64,000 bases of DNA from Hyaloraphidium curvatum. Taxonomy: Eukaryota; Monoblepharomycota; Hyaloraphidiomycetes; Hyaloraphidiales; Hyaloraphidiaceae. Shown here in pieces: positions 34,001 through 43,884 of the stretch. The notes under the pieces are model-generated. The model was given only the letters and a program-made list of their open reading frames with translations, ran no database searches and was not told the origin of the DNA. The DNA lies in assembly GCA_025558095.1 (NCBI GenBank), contig JAIVFI010000032.1:124001-188000 (forward strand), in the 5' to 3' direction. Positions within the stretch are counted from its first letter, which is position 1. Every line of letters begins with the position of its first letter. A program made the translations under genes and the position numbers.

Positions 34001-37000
34001 GTCCAGACCGGCCAGCACCTCGCTGAGGCCTTGGGCCGCGCCGGACCGGTCCACGCTTCCGCTATCCGACTTGAGAATCTGGATGAGCTCCCCGACCAAA
34101 CCGGGGAAGTTGTCCTCGCCGAGCTTCTGCACGACCGTCCCAAGGGCCTTGGCGGCGATGGCTCGAGTCTCCGGTACGGGATCCACCAACACCCCTTTCA
34201 GTAACGGGAGCAAGTCACCCATGTACGGCAGCAGGTCCTTGGCTTCCGTGAGCATGGCCATGCTGCCCATGATCTGAGCAGCCCGCTTCTTGGTGTCTGT
34301 GCTGCGTTCGCGGAGGCCGCGCTTGAGAATCGGCACGACAAGCGCCAAGCTGGGCGCATCTATGTAATGCACGAAGGCCGTTTCGAGCAGGGCGGTGAGT
34401 GCCGAGTGTGTCTTGTTGTTCGGGTCGACGAGGGCATTGAGCAGGATGGGGACCAGGAACTGGATTTCGGGGTTGCGAATGACCTCGCCGAAGTGCACCA
34501 GGGCCGTCCGCGCCGCTTCCTGAACCTTGATGTGGGTGTCGGCCAGGACATCGGTCAGTCGCGGCACGATGACCGGCAAGCTGGCCGTCAGTTGTTTGGG
34601 CGCCATGAATGCCTAAAGGCAACCTTCAGAACTTTTGATATCGCGGGGGACAGCGGGCAACGTACCATGCTCCCGAGAATCTCAATGCTTCCGACCTTAG
34701 ACCTCCAATTGGGCGACTCAAGGCCTGTCAGCAGACTGGGCAGGATGAGCTTGACACCGTGCTGGCTGATTTTGCCCATGATCGCCTTGGCTGTGTCCCA
34801 AGTAGCTTCGCGAACTTCTGCCTTTCCGTCGCCAAAGCAAGGAACTACGAGGGGAAGCACCTGAATGATGTACGGTTCGAAAAGGCGTCCGAGCGTCGTG
34901 CTGAACATTTCGTAGGCCAGCAGCGCGCCTTCGCGCTTCTCGGCCGACTTCTTGTCTTCGATCGCAGCCTTCAAGTCCGCCATGATGTTGTAGTCGCGGA
35001 GGGCCGCAATACCTCTGCCCTTGACCAGGCCGGCCAATCCGTATGCCGCCCCCCTCCGTTCGGCATAGCTCTGGCCGTTGAGGAGCTGATCCATGAGCTG
35101 TGCGGCAACGGTCGCAGCTTCGTCCTTCAGACCCTTGGCCAACGGAGGTAGGCATTCCGCGACGGCCATCTGGACGCTCTCCGACGGAGTTTTCAGCGTC
35201 TCGAGCAACTTCTTCAGAATCGGGGCCACGTGCGGGTCGTCGCTGGCAAGATGCTGTGCGATCGTGCCCAGACCGACGACGATGGCCTCCCGGATGCGGT
35301 CGTGGGTTTCCGACGGCTTGGCCGGGGCCTCAAGGTACCCGTCAAAGACCGGTAGGAGCGCAGAAGTGTTCTCTTTGCCGTGCGCATTGATGATGGCGAG
35401 GCACGCTTCGAGCATGAGCTTGCGGACCGCCTCGGATTTGTCGCCCAGCGCCTCGTCGTAGATGAGGAAGCGGAACACGCTCTGCAAGTCGTCACCGTCC
35501 GAAACGGCCGGGGCACAACTGCGCAGAGCCCTAGCCAGACCGCAGCGCGGCATCGGCACGTCCGGCTTTTCCAGCGACGACTTGATCAAGATGCCGAACT
35601 CGTCGTACTCGGGAACCGGCGGAGCGACTTCCTTCCGGTAGATGTTGTAGAGTGCGTCCAAGGTCGGTCTGACCTCGCCTTCCTCGAGCTCCAGGATCGC
35701 GCCCAGGCCTTTCCCTGCCGACGTCTGGATCGCCTCGACGTGATTCGTGACCACTTCCAAGAGCATAGGCAAGAGGTCCACGTCCAAACAATCTTCCCCA
35801 TTCTTGATTGCCCAGGACTCGCTGGCGGCTTCGCCAACCGCGCCTTCCTCGAACTTGCCGCACCAGAGGGCACAGTCCACTCGGGCGGAAAGCGTCTCGT
35901 TTTCGGAAGCGTCCAGGTACTTCATGCAGTACAAGGCCGCTTCCCGACTCGCGGCCTCGGTCGACAAGGCTCCTTGAAGCAGCTCCTCGAGGACCTCGAT
36001 GCTAGACCCGTGGCCCGCGACGTCGACACCATTCTGGTGCTCTTCGGCAGACCCGTTCACTCCATCGTCCCGAACGAGCTTCGAGTCCCCGACGCCCTGG
36101 CAAAGCGCCATCAAGGCCTCGCGACCGTCGGCTCCGAACTTTGTAGCAAGTCGCGAAATGAGTCCGATGAGAACCCGCGCCATGCGGGCCGTCGGAACTT
36201 CCGGATCCGTGGTGATCGGATAGCTGCGACAGTGCGAAGCCAGGATGGCGAGGGCTTTTGCGACGAGGTCCACTTTGGCCTTTGCCCCGATCGAAGTCAC
36301 CTTCGCAGCATCGGAAAGAACGACTTCGAGAAGCGGGAAAAGGTAGATGAACGAAGCTGCCGGCATGGGAGATGAAGCAGACGATTCGAGGCGGTCCAGC
36401 GTGGAAGACAGAAGGTCTGTCACGGAAGTGTCAGAGGCGAACCAGTCACAGGCAAAGGTGTGTCATACCTTGGAGAGACGTGCCCTTCCAGGGATTTCCT
36501 GGAAGTGGAATGCCATGAGCCTGCAGCGTTGCAAACTGAAGTCGCGGGGGATGAACGGCAGCTCCCAGACGCCATCCGGCGCAATCAGCGAGCGCTACGT
36601 AAGCGTCGACCGCGTCTCCAGCAACGGCTGAAATCAAAGACCCCGTCGGGTCGGCGGCGGGAACGCGGCCAATCAAGAAGTCGCGCAATAATGCCTGCAC
36701 CAAGTCGGCCATGAAGGGAGCCAGAGCATCCGCAGTTTCCGTAGCATCCTCTTCGTCTAACTCGCCGTCATCGAGCTCGGAAGCGGCGTCGATCACGGCA
36801 CGCAGTACGCTGAATGCAGTCCGAAGCGAATTGACGCTCGCGTCCGCCTTGGCGCGCACCTCGGCCTCTTTCTTGAACTGAGCATCTTGAAGCTCCTTCT
36901 CCTCCTTGTTGAGCTGGCCTGTGGCTCCCGCAGCCTTCCCCTTTGCAGCGAGCTCCTTCCGCAATTGAGCATCAAACTTTTCGTCCTTGGTCCGCGGAGC

Positions 37001-40000
37001 TCCACTCTGCGCAGCCTTCTCCGCCTGCTTCGCACGCCGCGCGGCAACTGGATCAAAGGCCAGCTCTGATGCCGGCGTAATCCAAATGCGATAGTCGTCG
37101 GCACCAAAGTCGGCGATGTCGGTGCCCTTGATCTTGCCCAGCGACCAACTGAGGAGCGTGGAAACAACTTTGTCGTTGCCGAAGCGAACGACGACAGAAA
37201 GTGCTTTCAACGTGGCAGCCCGGAACTGCTCCTGGGACTCGCGATGCAGCGACCCCTCGAACGGATAGTCCGGAACACTGTCGGCCGATTCCGTCGCCAG
37301 CAATTTCTCGACAAACGGCAGTCCACGCCGCTGAATCAGCGAGCCCGCAGATTCGGCCAGGACCTCGTGCACCAGGTTGGGCCATGCGTTCTCGCCTTCG
37401 ACACCAGCTGTGAAGACGAGCCAATCAGGAACGGAATGAACGGCTCCGACACCGTGGACGTACCAATAGCATCGACCTGACTGATCACCAGCGTCGACAT
37501 CACAGCAGCGTCCAAAGCATCCGCCAGCGCTGCGTCGTCCTTGGCACCGACTGGAATGGCTGCGCGCACGAGCTCCCATGATCGAACCCCAATGTCCTTG
37601 CCATTTCGAGCCCGCGAAATGGGCCAGGCACCAGGCCACCGAGAATCGTCGTTCTCGTCCTCGACCGGTGCTGCCGCTACGGCAGGTCCCGATCCAGGCT
37701 CCCCCGCAGACGACAGCAGGCCACCAGCAGCACGAAGAGCAAGGTGAGCGAGCTGCCCGGCCAGTTTCGCGTCCTTCCTTTCCGCCGCGGTGCGCGCAAG
37801 ATCCCTCAAGGAACCGATGGCATCGCGGCGGACCGCCCACGAAGAGCTCTGGCAAGCACACCATGCCCACGCCGCGGGCAAGTCTGCCGATCCCAGCACC
37901 ATATCTCTGGTCCCAGGAAGCCGCGTGAGAAGCGACAGAAGCTGCACCAGCTGCAGCTGATCCGCCTCCACCGGCAGCGCCCTCGAGTAGAGTTTCTCCG
38001 AAAGCAGAAACGCGCGAGCACTTGCCGCTCCGAGGAGCGTCGGGAGCACCTTTGCCTTGGTCATCGCGGTCGCTGCCGCACCCTTGTCGCCTTCGGCCTC
38101 GGACCATCGCAAAAGCCAGGCCAAGCCGGCAAGGACCTCGACAAAGAAACCCTCCTTTCCCTCCTTGGCCATCCATCCCGCTCCGGCGGCCTGCAGCTTC
38201 ACCAGCAAAGCGGCCAGTGCGCCGGCCAAAGCCTCCACAATCTTGGCCGGCACATTCCCCACCGCCACCGGAGGCAGCACCTGAGCGAGTCCGACGATGC
38301 AGGCCTTTCTCAATCCCACCGCAGTTTTGGCGTTCCCAACGACCGCCACAATTGCCTCGCCGGCCTTGGCGTAGGCACCTTCCACCTCGGCGAGATGCGG
38401 CGCCACGACGCTGAGAAGTGCGGCGACGGATTGATCGTGCGTTTCCTTCCCCGCCAACAGCGGGAGCAGCGCGTCCAGGACGCCCTTCGAAGCTTCCCCC
38501 GGAGGAAGCGAACCAAGAGCTTCATAAGCCGCAGCCCGGGATTCCCACGAAGGAAGCTTCGAAGCGAGGAGTTTGTTGACCGTGTCGAGGGCAGACTTGT
38601 GCGAAGCCGCGGGAGAGAGTCTGGTCAGCTGTCCGAATAGAAGGACAGCGGAGCGCCGCGTGCCGGCGACGGCGGATTTGAGGTTGGCTTTTGCAACACC
38701 TTGGTCAGCAATCGGAACCAAGGTCTGAGAATAATATCTCACCGGTGATCGGCACCGTTAGCTTGGTTAGCCATGCCGAAAGGTTGACGCCTCCGTTGGG
38801 TATGCAGGCTAGCGCGCGGACCGTCGCAAGCCCATTTTGCTCCGCCGCGCGAGTATAGGCCTTTTCCACAAGCGGAAGCGCCGGGTCAAGAGCGGCATTG
38901 CTCGCAAAGCTGCGAAAGACTGCCGCCAGGAGGTCCTGGGAAGGGCGAATCAGATCCACATTGCCAGGTCTTGCGGTCAATGGGATCCATACCTGCTGGG
39001 GTTCCGGCACCGGCGCTTTGGCCCCAAGCACCGCAGTTGCCCAATAGGCAACGATTTCAGCTGCCTCCGCGTGCCCAACAATGTCCCACTTCTTGTGCTC
39101 CGCCACGTCCGCGCAAGCCCCAACCAGTGGAGCCCATTTCAAGTCTGCTGATCCCTTGGCGAGCGCAAGGGCGCATGCGAGCACAGTTTTGGCGCCCGCA
39201 ACCTTGCTCCGTGCCACAGCAGAGCGGAAGAGTTTGATCGCCTGGCTTCCGAGCTTGGCCGGTAGCGTCGCCGCCAGCTCTGCGGAAGCGGTCAGCAGAG
39301 TCTTCAGCGAGTCTTGAGATACGGAGGAATCGGAGGAGGTAAGGAGGGAGACGAGGCGAGGGACGACGACGAGTGACCAGAACAGGAGGGAGAAGCGGAA
39401 ACCGTCGCTCGAGCTGCCGAACTCGTGTGAGTGACTAGGAAAAGGCAAGCCCAATTCTAGACCTACGCAGCGGCTTTGCTCGTCCGCACACGATCAAGGC
39501 CCATGACGAGCTTGGGCAGGGCTTTAGGTCCCAGGTCACGGTCCGACGCGATCGCGGCCACAGCCCTGGCCGCGGCGGCCCTCGAAGCCCTGTCCTGGTA
39601 CCGCGGCAGGGTAGAAAACAGGATGTCCAAAAGATTCGGAACCAGCGCGTCGGGCAGCGGGTCCGCAGCTGCAATTCCTCGGTGAGTCCACAGTCTCGTG
39701 ATGGTCAAGATGGCCGAGAGCCACGTACCGGGCCCGTCCGCGCCAGCTTTCCGCCCCTTCGCGCCCTTCTTTCCCTCTTTCCGTCTCTCCGAGCCATCCT
39801 GCGTCGTCCGCCCACTGATCCGCGCCACCAGCGCGTCCCACATCGCCGTCCTCCTGCGAACCGACGCGCTTCCCGCCTCGACGGCCGCAACCCCAGTGCC
39901 GCGCGCCAGGAGCTCCGCCCAGGGCGTGGTCATCACCAGCTCGCGCAGCACGGACGTCGCATTGCCACCGGGCGCGGAGCTGCCGTCCGACCCGGCGTCG

Positions 40001-40116
40001 GAAATAGAGTCCAGGTCGGGCTGCTCGAGGGCCTCTGCCGCCCCAGGCGCGCCACCGGCGAGGCCGTTGGCGGCCACATTGCCGCCGCCCGATTCATCGA
40101 GCTCGTCGTCCGCCAT
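31032..40116 (-). CDS. GCN1: GCN1, eIF2-alpha kinase activator (HEAT-repeat ribosome-binding protein)
   Basis: Giant HEAT-repeat protein that binds (collided) ribosomes and, with Gcn20, activates the kinase Gcn2 during amino-acid starvation. Nine exons: 40116-39467, 39413-38743, 38699-37464, 37407-36469, 36416-34666, 34612-33482, 33431-31578, 31519-31196, 31139-31032. They give 2887 residues, slightly longer than the yeast protein. The central eEF3-like/RWD-binding region is unmistakable. It includes NWRSKVGSIEILGSMAFMAPKQ (joined across an intron), HSALTALLETAFVHYIDAPS, LALVVPILKRGLRER, KALGTVVQKLGEDNFPGLV and FIYLPATFKERYVPYLP. A lysine-rich helix around KELAAKGKAAG resembles the region before the eEF3-like part. 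Eight introns of 43-58 bp all preserve frame. The C-terminus is SYFTQLDAATARSAADYSKR then an acidic tail. Confidence 0.95.
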
Positions 40117-40315
40117 CTCCGCTCCAATGGACCGGGAGGCGGGCGGCGTCGTTTTTTGTTTATGGGCCTCCAGCGGTCACACAGGCTGATGGTCAGGATA
40201 GGAGCTGCTCCTCCACGAAAGCAGTCCGCACGCATTGCTACGCTAGATCGATCTTCGTATCGCTGTGCGTGCTTCACAATGTGCCTTCTCCGCTCCGTTC
40301 CGACCCCGATCGCCG

Positions 40316-40699
40316 TCACTGCGGCCCGCTGGTCAACACGAACCCCGGCCCGACCGACAGCGTGATCCTTCCCGTGGGGAACCGCACCTCCACGTAGCGC
40401 TCGAAGTCGCCCCTCGGATCCGTCACCAGCTCCCAGCCTTCGGTCTCGTGCCTGGCGCGCCAGAATCGGTCGAACGCGGGGACCAGCTTGTCGATCTCTT
40501 CGTCCGCCCGGTCCTCAGGAAGCGACGACACGCAGACCAGGACGAGTTGGCGGAGATTGTGCAGCGTTCCGGGAAGGGACTCGATCAGGCGCAGGAACAT
40601 CGGGATGGCGTCGGGGGTGACCAGGAAGATCTGGAGGCGCGCGAGTCCCTCGGGGAGGTTTGCCGTCCCATAGGCGACGCTTGAAATCCACGGATCCAT
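40316..40699 (-). pseudogene. F-box-like protein C-terminal fragment
   Basis: An open frame reads MDPWISSVAYGTANLPEGLA, RLQIFLVTPDAIPMFLRLIE, SLPGTLHNLRQLVLVCVSSL, then FDRFWRARHETEGWELVTDP, RYVEVRFPTGRI and stop. The style resembles the C-terminal part of fungal F-box/LRR-type proteins, and a full-length F-box-like gene lies about 2 kb away. No F-box or plausible 5' exon is seen upstream; the DNA there turns into short direct repeats. It may be a truncated gene, a pseudogene, or the last exon of a gene I cannot rebuild. Start at 40699 is the first ATG in frame; the frame itself is open further upstream. Confidence 0.4.
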
Positions 40700-40760
40700 C
40701 GTCCCCGCTTCCAGATCCTGGGGCACGATGAACTCCCACGCCAGACCTACGGAGTCTGGT

Positions 40761-40812
40761 TCACTGATTCCAGGTCGCGCGGCGAATTGTCACTGATTCC
40801 AGGTCGCGCGGC
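40761..40812. repeat. 23-bp direct repeat, 29-bp period
   Basis: The 23-bp sequence TCACTGATTCCAGGTCGCGC plus GGC occurs exactly at 40761-40783 and 40790-40812, separated by six bases. It sits just upstream of the F-box-like fragment. Seen directly; its origin (slippage or insertion footprint) is unknown. Confidence 0.9.
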
Positions 40813-41483
40813 TTCAGCGGGCACGTAGCGGGCCGCCGCAGGCACGCACGTTCCCCGCCGCTACCTACCATCTAGCTTCGCGCGGAGCGCGGCCGCGGAG
40901 CGGCTTGGCGAGCGCCAGCGAGCTTCGGGTGGCTGGGGAGGGGCGGAGCCCCGACCAAGAGGGTAGCAGGCTACAATAACTTTTCGCGCCCAGTTCTTTC
41001 CCCCGTGGACGCCCGCCTGCGGCGCGCGGGATTCGGACGTTGAGATGCATACGCACGCTTTTCATGCAATAAAACCCGTTGGGAAATGCATGGGTAGTGA
41101 GATCCCCTGCCGGGGCCCCGGGCGGAGCGCGCGCCCAACACCCCCTCGCCCAAACCGGCTCCCACGTCCACCGGAACGGCTCCCTGGGCCGGAGGACACC
41201 ACCGCGGTGACGGCGCGCGCGTTCCTGTGCGGCGGCGGCGCGGCGCGGCGGCGGGACGAGGCGCGGTGGGGGCAACCCGGCGCCGCTCCCCGTCGGACCT
41301 CCCTCACGCGCTGCACCCCTCGGCGCCCCTCCCGCGGAGCCACTGTCGACGGCGGCGGACGGCAAAATGGCGGACATGAAGCGGGACGGCGGCGGCAACA
41401 CGGCTGAGGGGTGGGAGGGCGGGCGGCATGCCGGGACCGCGGTACCTTCTCACGCCCGACGCTCCCCGCGACAGGTTCGACGT
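40813..41483. other. GC-rich region without convincing gene
   Basis: About 670 bp with only compositionally biased open frames (Arg/Pro/Gly-rich on both strands). It contains a strongly self-complementary GC-rich cluster around 40875-40960 (repeated GGAGCG/GCGAGC motifs, GGGGCGGAGCCCCG). Positions 41045-41100 are locally AT-richer (TTTTCATGCAATAAAACCC). I see no gene, tRNA or clear transposon ends here. Confidence 0.4.
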
Positions 41484-42044
41484 TCAAGGGGCCGGGGCCG
41501 ACAAGGAGCGCGAGGTGGAGGAGGAGTACGACGACCTTCCCTCGCTCGAGTACATCTCGGAGGGGGGAGTAGAGGAGGAGCATGGCGAGGACGGTTCGGA
41601 CAAGGGCGACGCTCCCAGCTCGTCCACGACATCCAGGGGGTCGTCCTGTCCATCGTGCTTGACATGTGCCGGCGCGTGCCGGAGAGGTGATTTGCCCACA
41701 CGACGCCGACATCCGACGAAGGCGGAGACTCGAACCCGTATTCTGTGCCGTCCAGGCCATCCAGCAGGCTCTTTCTGGCTTCGTTGATCTGCTTCATGAA
41801 CTCATTCGCCTCGTCGGAATGCTCCCGATGCTTGTCCACAACTCTGCTTCCTGTAGCCCTTTTCGATCCCTTCCTCGGTCAAAACAGCGGAGGGATCCAG
41901 CCCGAGCCGGTCCCGCATCGTCTTCCACAGCCTGGCCCTGGCGAACAGCGCCGCGGCCGGATCCGCCGACGCCGCGGCCGGATCCGCCGACGCCGCGGCC
42001 GGTCCGTCCTCCTCGGCGGCGCCGACGATTTCGACGGAAGGCAT
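41484..42044 (-). pseudogene. J-domain-like gene with frame break and no HPD
   Basis: Read on the minus strand, 42044-41840 encodes a low-complexity leader and then LWKTMRDRLGLDPSAV...GIEKGYRKQ, which looks like helices I-II of a DnaJ domain. The continuation VDKHREHSDEANEFMKQINE then ARKSLLDGL, resembling helix III onward, is in another frame starting at 41839. There is no room for an intron. The HPD tripeptide expected between the two halves is missing. A 44-bp intron (41658-41701) then joins the J-like part to an Asp/Ser-rich tail ending SLSAPAP at 41484. Either a small deletion inactivated a J-protein gene, or there is a sequencing indel. Plus-strand frames over the same DNA are acidic shadows. 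Confidence 0.45.
41948..42001. repeat. 21-bp minisatellite within J-like gene
   Basis: The unit GCCGCGGCCGGATCCGCCGA plus C is repeated about 2.6 times. On the minus strand it encodes a repeated AAASADP heptapeptide in the leader of the J-domain-like gene. Coding-frame-preserving expansion. Confidence 0.85.
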
Positions 42045-42435
42045 GGCGGAAGGTCCTTGCTAACGATGCGGATTCGTCGGGGTGGCTATGAGCTCCGTGC
42101 ACCTCTGCGGGATGGCGCGCGATCAACGGGGCGCAGGGACGCAAGGGGACGCCATCCTCTCACGCGATGCTGCGGCAACAATCGCGGCGACGGCAGGTCG
42201 CTTCGGAGCAATCGCACGTCGGTCGGCCATCCGATGGCTCCGGAGGGGGTTCCTTTTGAGATCCCGCGGTCTCCGGGGCGTGACGTTCGGAGGGGCTCAG
42301 ATGCGGCGGAGCCCGTCGGGAAAACGGATTGGGGTTCCATCGCCCGCTGCCCGGCATCCCGGGACAGCAGGATCACGCTCACCATGCAATGCATTGCACC
42401 TCTGCGATCGACCGTGCACAAGACGGCGCCGTGCT
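42045..42435. other. Intergenic, no gene seen
   Basis: About 390 bp between the J-like gene start and the stop of the F-box-like membrane protein gene, both on the minus strand. It likely holds the J-like gene's promoter and the 3' end of its upstream neighbour. Only short frames without coding character occur. Confidence 0.4.
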
Positions 42436-43806
42436 TCAACCCTGGCCCCAGGACGCCCACCTCCCCTCCGTCCCCACAACACATCCCCCATCACCCTCCT
42501 CCACCACCTGCACCCCCTCCAAACCCCTCCACCACCTCGCCTCCTTCACCCCCCTCCCCGGCACGACCACCACCTCGCACCCTTTTGCCCTCAGCGCCTC
42601 CACCCCCCTCCGCACCGCGCCCCTCCTCGCCCCGCGCAGCACCGGCCTCCAGAGCACCAGCCTCTCCAGCGTCCCGTGCGCCGCCAAGGCCGGAAACGCG
42701 TCGACGGAGCAGCGCAGGTCCTCCAGCCTCAGCCTCCCCAGCGGGAGCCGCAGCAGCGCGGCCCACGCGGCGGGGTCGACGGGGATCCCCGGCACCGCGG
42801 CGCAGAACAGGCGCATGGAACGCGGGCGGAAGCGCGGGTCCGATGGGAGGGAGGGGGGGAGGTCGTTGGCGTGGCAGGCCGAGAGGTGGGAGAGGAGGGC
42901 GAGGGTGCCGGGGGGGAGGTCCGCGGGTTCCGGCGGGCGGGGGCCGGAGAAGGACCACGGGATGTTGCGGGGCACCAGGAGCGCGGTGAGGGAGCGCAGG
43001 GACGAGGCGGGGTCCGAGGGGTCGGAGGGGTTGGGCGGGAGCCATTCCGGGTTCGAGACGGCGAGGTGCTCCAGGTTCGGCGGGAGCTCGCACGACGGTC
43101 CCGGCCGCGAAGCGCGTGAACGGCCCTCGGGCATGTCCCACGCGAAGTGGTCGTCGCCCGGCAGCGGCCCGTGCGACGACAGGCGGACCTCAAGGAACCG
43201 GCATTTCGCGAGGGAAGGGAGGAGCTTCCAGATCTCGGGCGCCACGCCCCCGTGTAGCCACAGCGCCACCGTTTCCGCGTAGGGCGCGCAGCGGGAAAGT
43301 ATCCTCAACGCGGAAAAGAAGCGCTCCGAGCGCTCGCCTGCCGAGAGCGCCGCGCGGACGGTGCGCACGTGCCGCCAGCGGTCCCGGCCGCCTTCGAGCA
43401 GGGATTCGAGCTTCCAGACGTCGTCGACGCGGAGGAGGTCCAGTTCCCGCATGAGGAAGGGCATGCCGAGGGAGAAGGCGTGGCGGGATGTGCGCATCAG
43501 CGACAGGAGGGAGGGCCTGTCTCCCCGGCGGGCCAGCTCGCTGCACACGAGGTGGAACACGTCCACGGGCAGCTTGGCGTCGCGTCCGGGGAAAATCCAA
43601 CGTGCCAGGCGGCGCATTTGGTAGGAGCATCGCGCCGAGAGAAGCCTCGCCACGAGGAAGGCGACGACGAGGCCGAGCAGCGACAGGCGCACGATTTCTG
43701 TCCAGTCCACTTCGGGAGCCGCTACAGCCGCCCTCCGCGGGCCGGCCATGAGGCCGAGCGGCAACGGAGAGGCGCCGGCCTTGCCGGGGTTGCTCGATGT
43801 TTTCAA
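42436..43806 (-). CDS. F-box-like protein with N-terminal membrane segment
   Basis: Single-exon gene of 456 residues. Residues about 37-58 (EIVRLSLLGLVVAFLVARLL) are hydrophobic and could be a signal anchor. Next comes KLPVDVFHLVCSELARRGDR, PSLLSLMRTSRHAFSLGMPF and LMRELDLL, a typical fungal F-box-like segment (LPxxVxxxI...LxxLxxTSR). The remainder has the leucine-rich character of these proteins (LRSLTALLVPRNIPW, LERLVLWRPVL) but no regular repeats. A membrane-anchored F-box protein would be unusual. The start could instead be the ATG at 43749 (MAGPRRAAV). It is transcribed divergently from the neighbour at 43885 with under 140 bp between starts. Substrate unknown. Confidence 0.65.
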   Translation of the reverse strand: MKTSSNPGKAGASPLPLGLMAGPRRAAVAAPEVDWTEIVRLSLLGLVVAFLVARLLSARCSYQMRRLARWIFPGRDAKLPVDVFHLVCSELARRGDRPSLLSLMRTSRHAFSLGMPFLMRELDLLRVDDVWKLESLLEGGRDRWRHVRTVRAALSAGERSERFFSALRILSRCAPYAETVALWLHGGVAPEIWKLLPSLAKCRFLEVRLSSHGPLPGDDHFAWDMPEGRSRASRPGPSCELPPNLEHLAVSNPEWLPPNPSDPSDPASSLRSLTALLVPRNIPWSFSGPRPPEPADLPPGTLALLSHLSACHANDLPPSLPSDPRFRPRSMRLFCAAVPGIPVDPAAWAALLRLPLGRLRLEDLRCSVDAFPALAAHGTLERLVLWRPVLRGARRGAVRRGVEALRAKGCEVVVVPGRGVKEARWWRGLEGVQVVEEGDGGCVVGTEGRWASWGQG

Positions 43807-43884
43807 TTGTTGGTGCGAAGGGGTCCAACGGTCCAGCGCCTGGCGTGTCCATCATCGATCACCGCGCACGCCATCGAGCCGGCC

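Noticed and set aside
40875-40960. GC-rich inverted motifs as possible transposon ends
   Set aside because: Self-complementarity is short and compositional. No matching second end, target-site duplication or transposase was found.
40865-41401. Minus-strand 178-residue Arg/Pro/Gly-rich open frame
   Set aside because: Composition is that of random GC-rich DNA; no splice sites or motifs support it.
41715-41760. Possible tRNA T-loop (GGGTTCGAGTC on minus strand)
   Set aside because: No paired T-stem, anticodon arm or acceptor stem. The bases encode the J-like protein (EYGFESPP).
41428-41787. Plus-strand acidic open frame (EEEYDDLPSLEYISEGG)
   Set aside because: Overlaps the spliced Ser-rich tail of the minus-strand J-like gene. 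The minus reading links to a recognisable domain through a clean intron, the plus reading to nothing.
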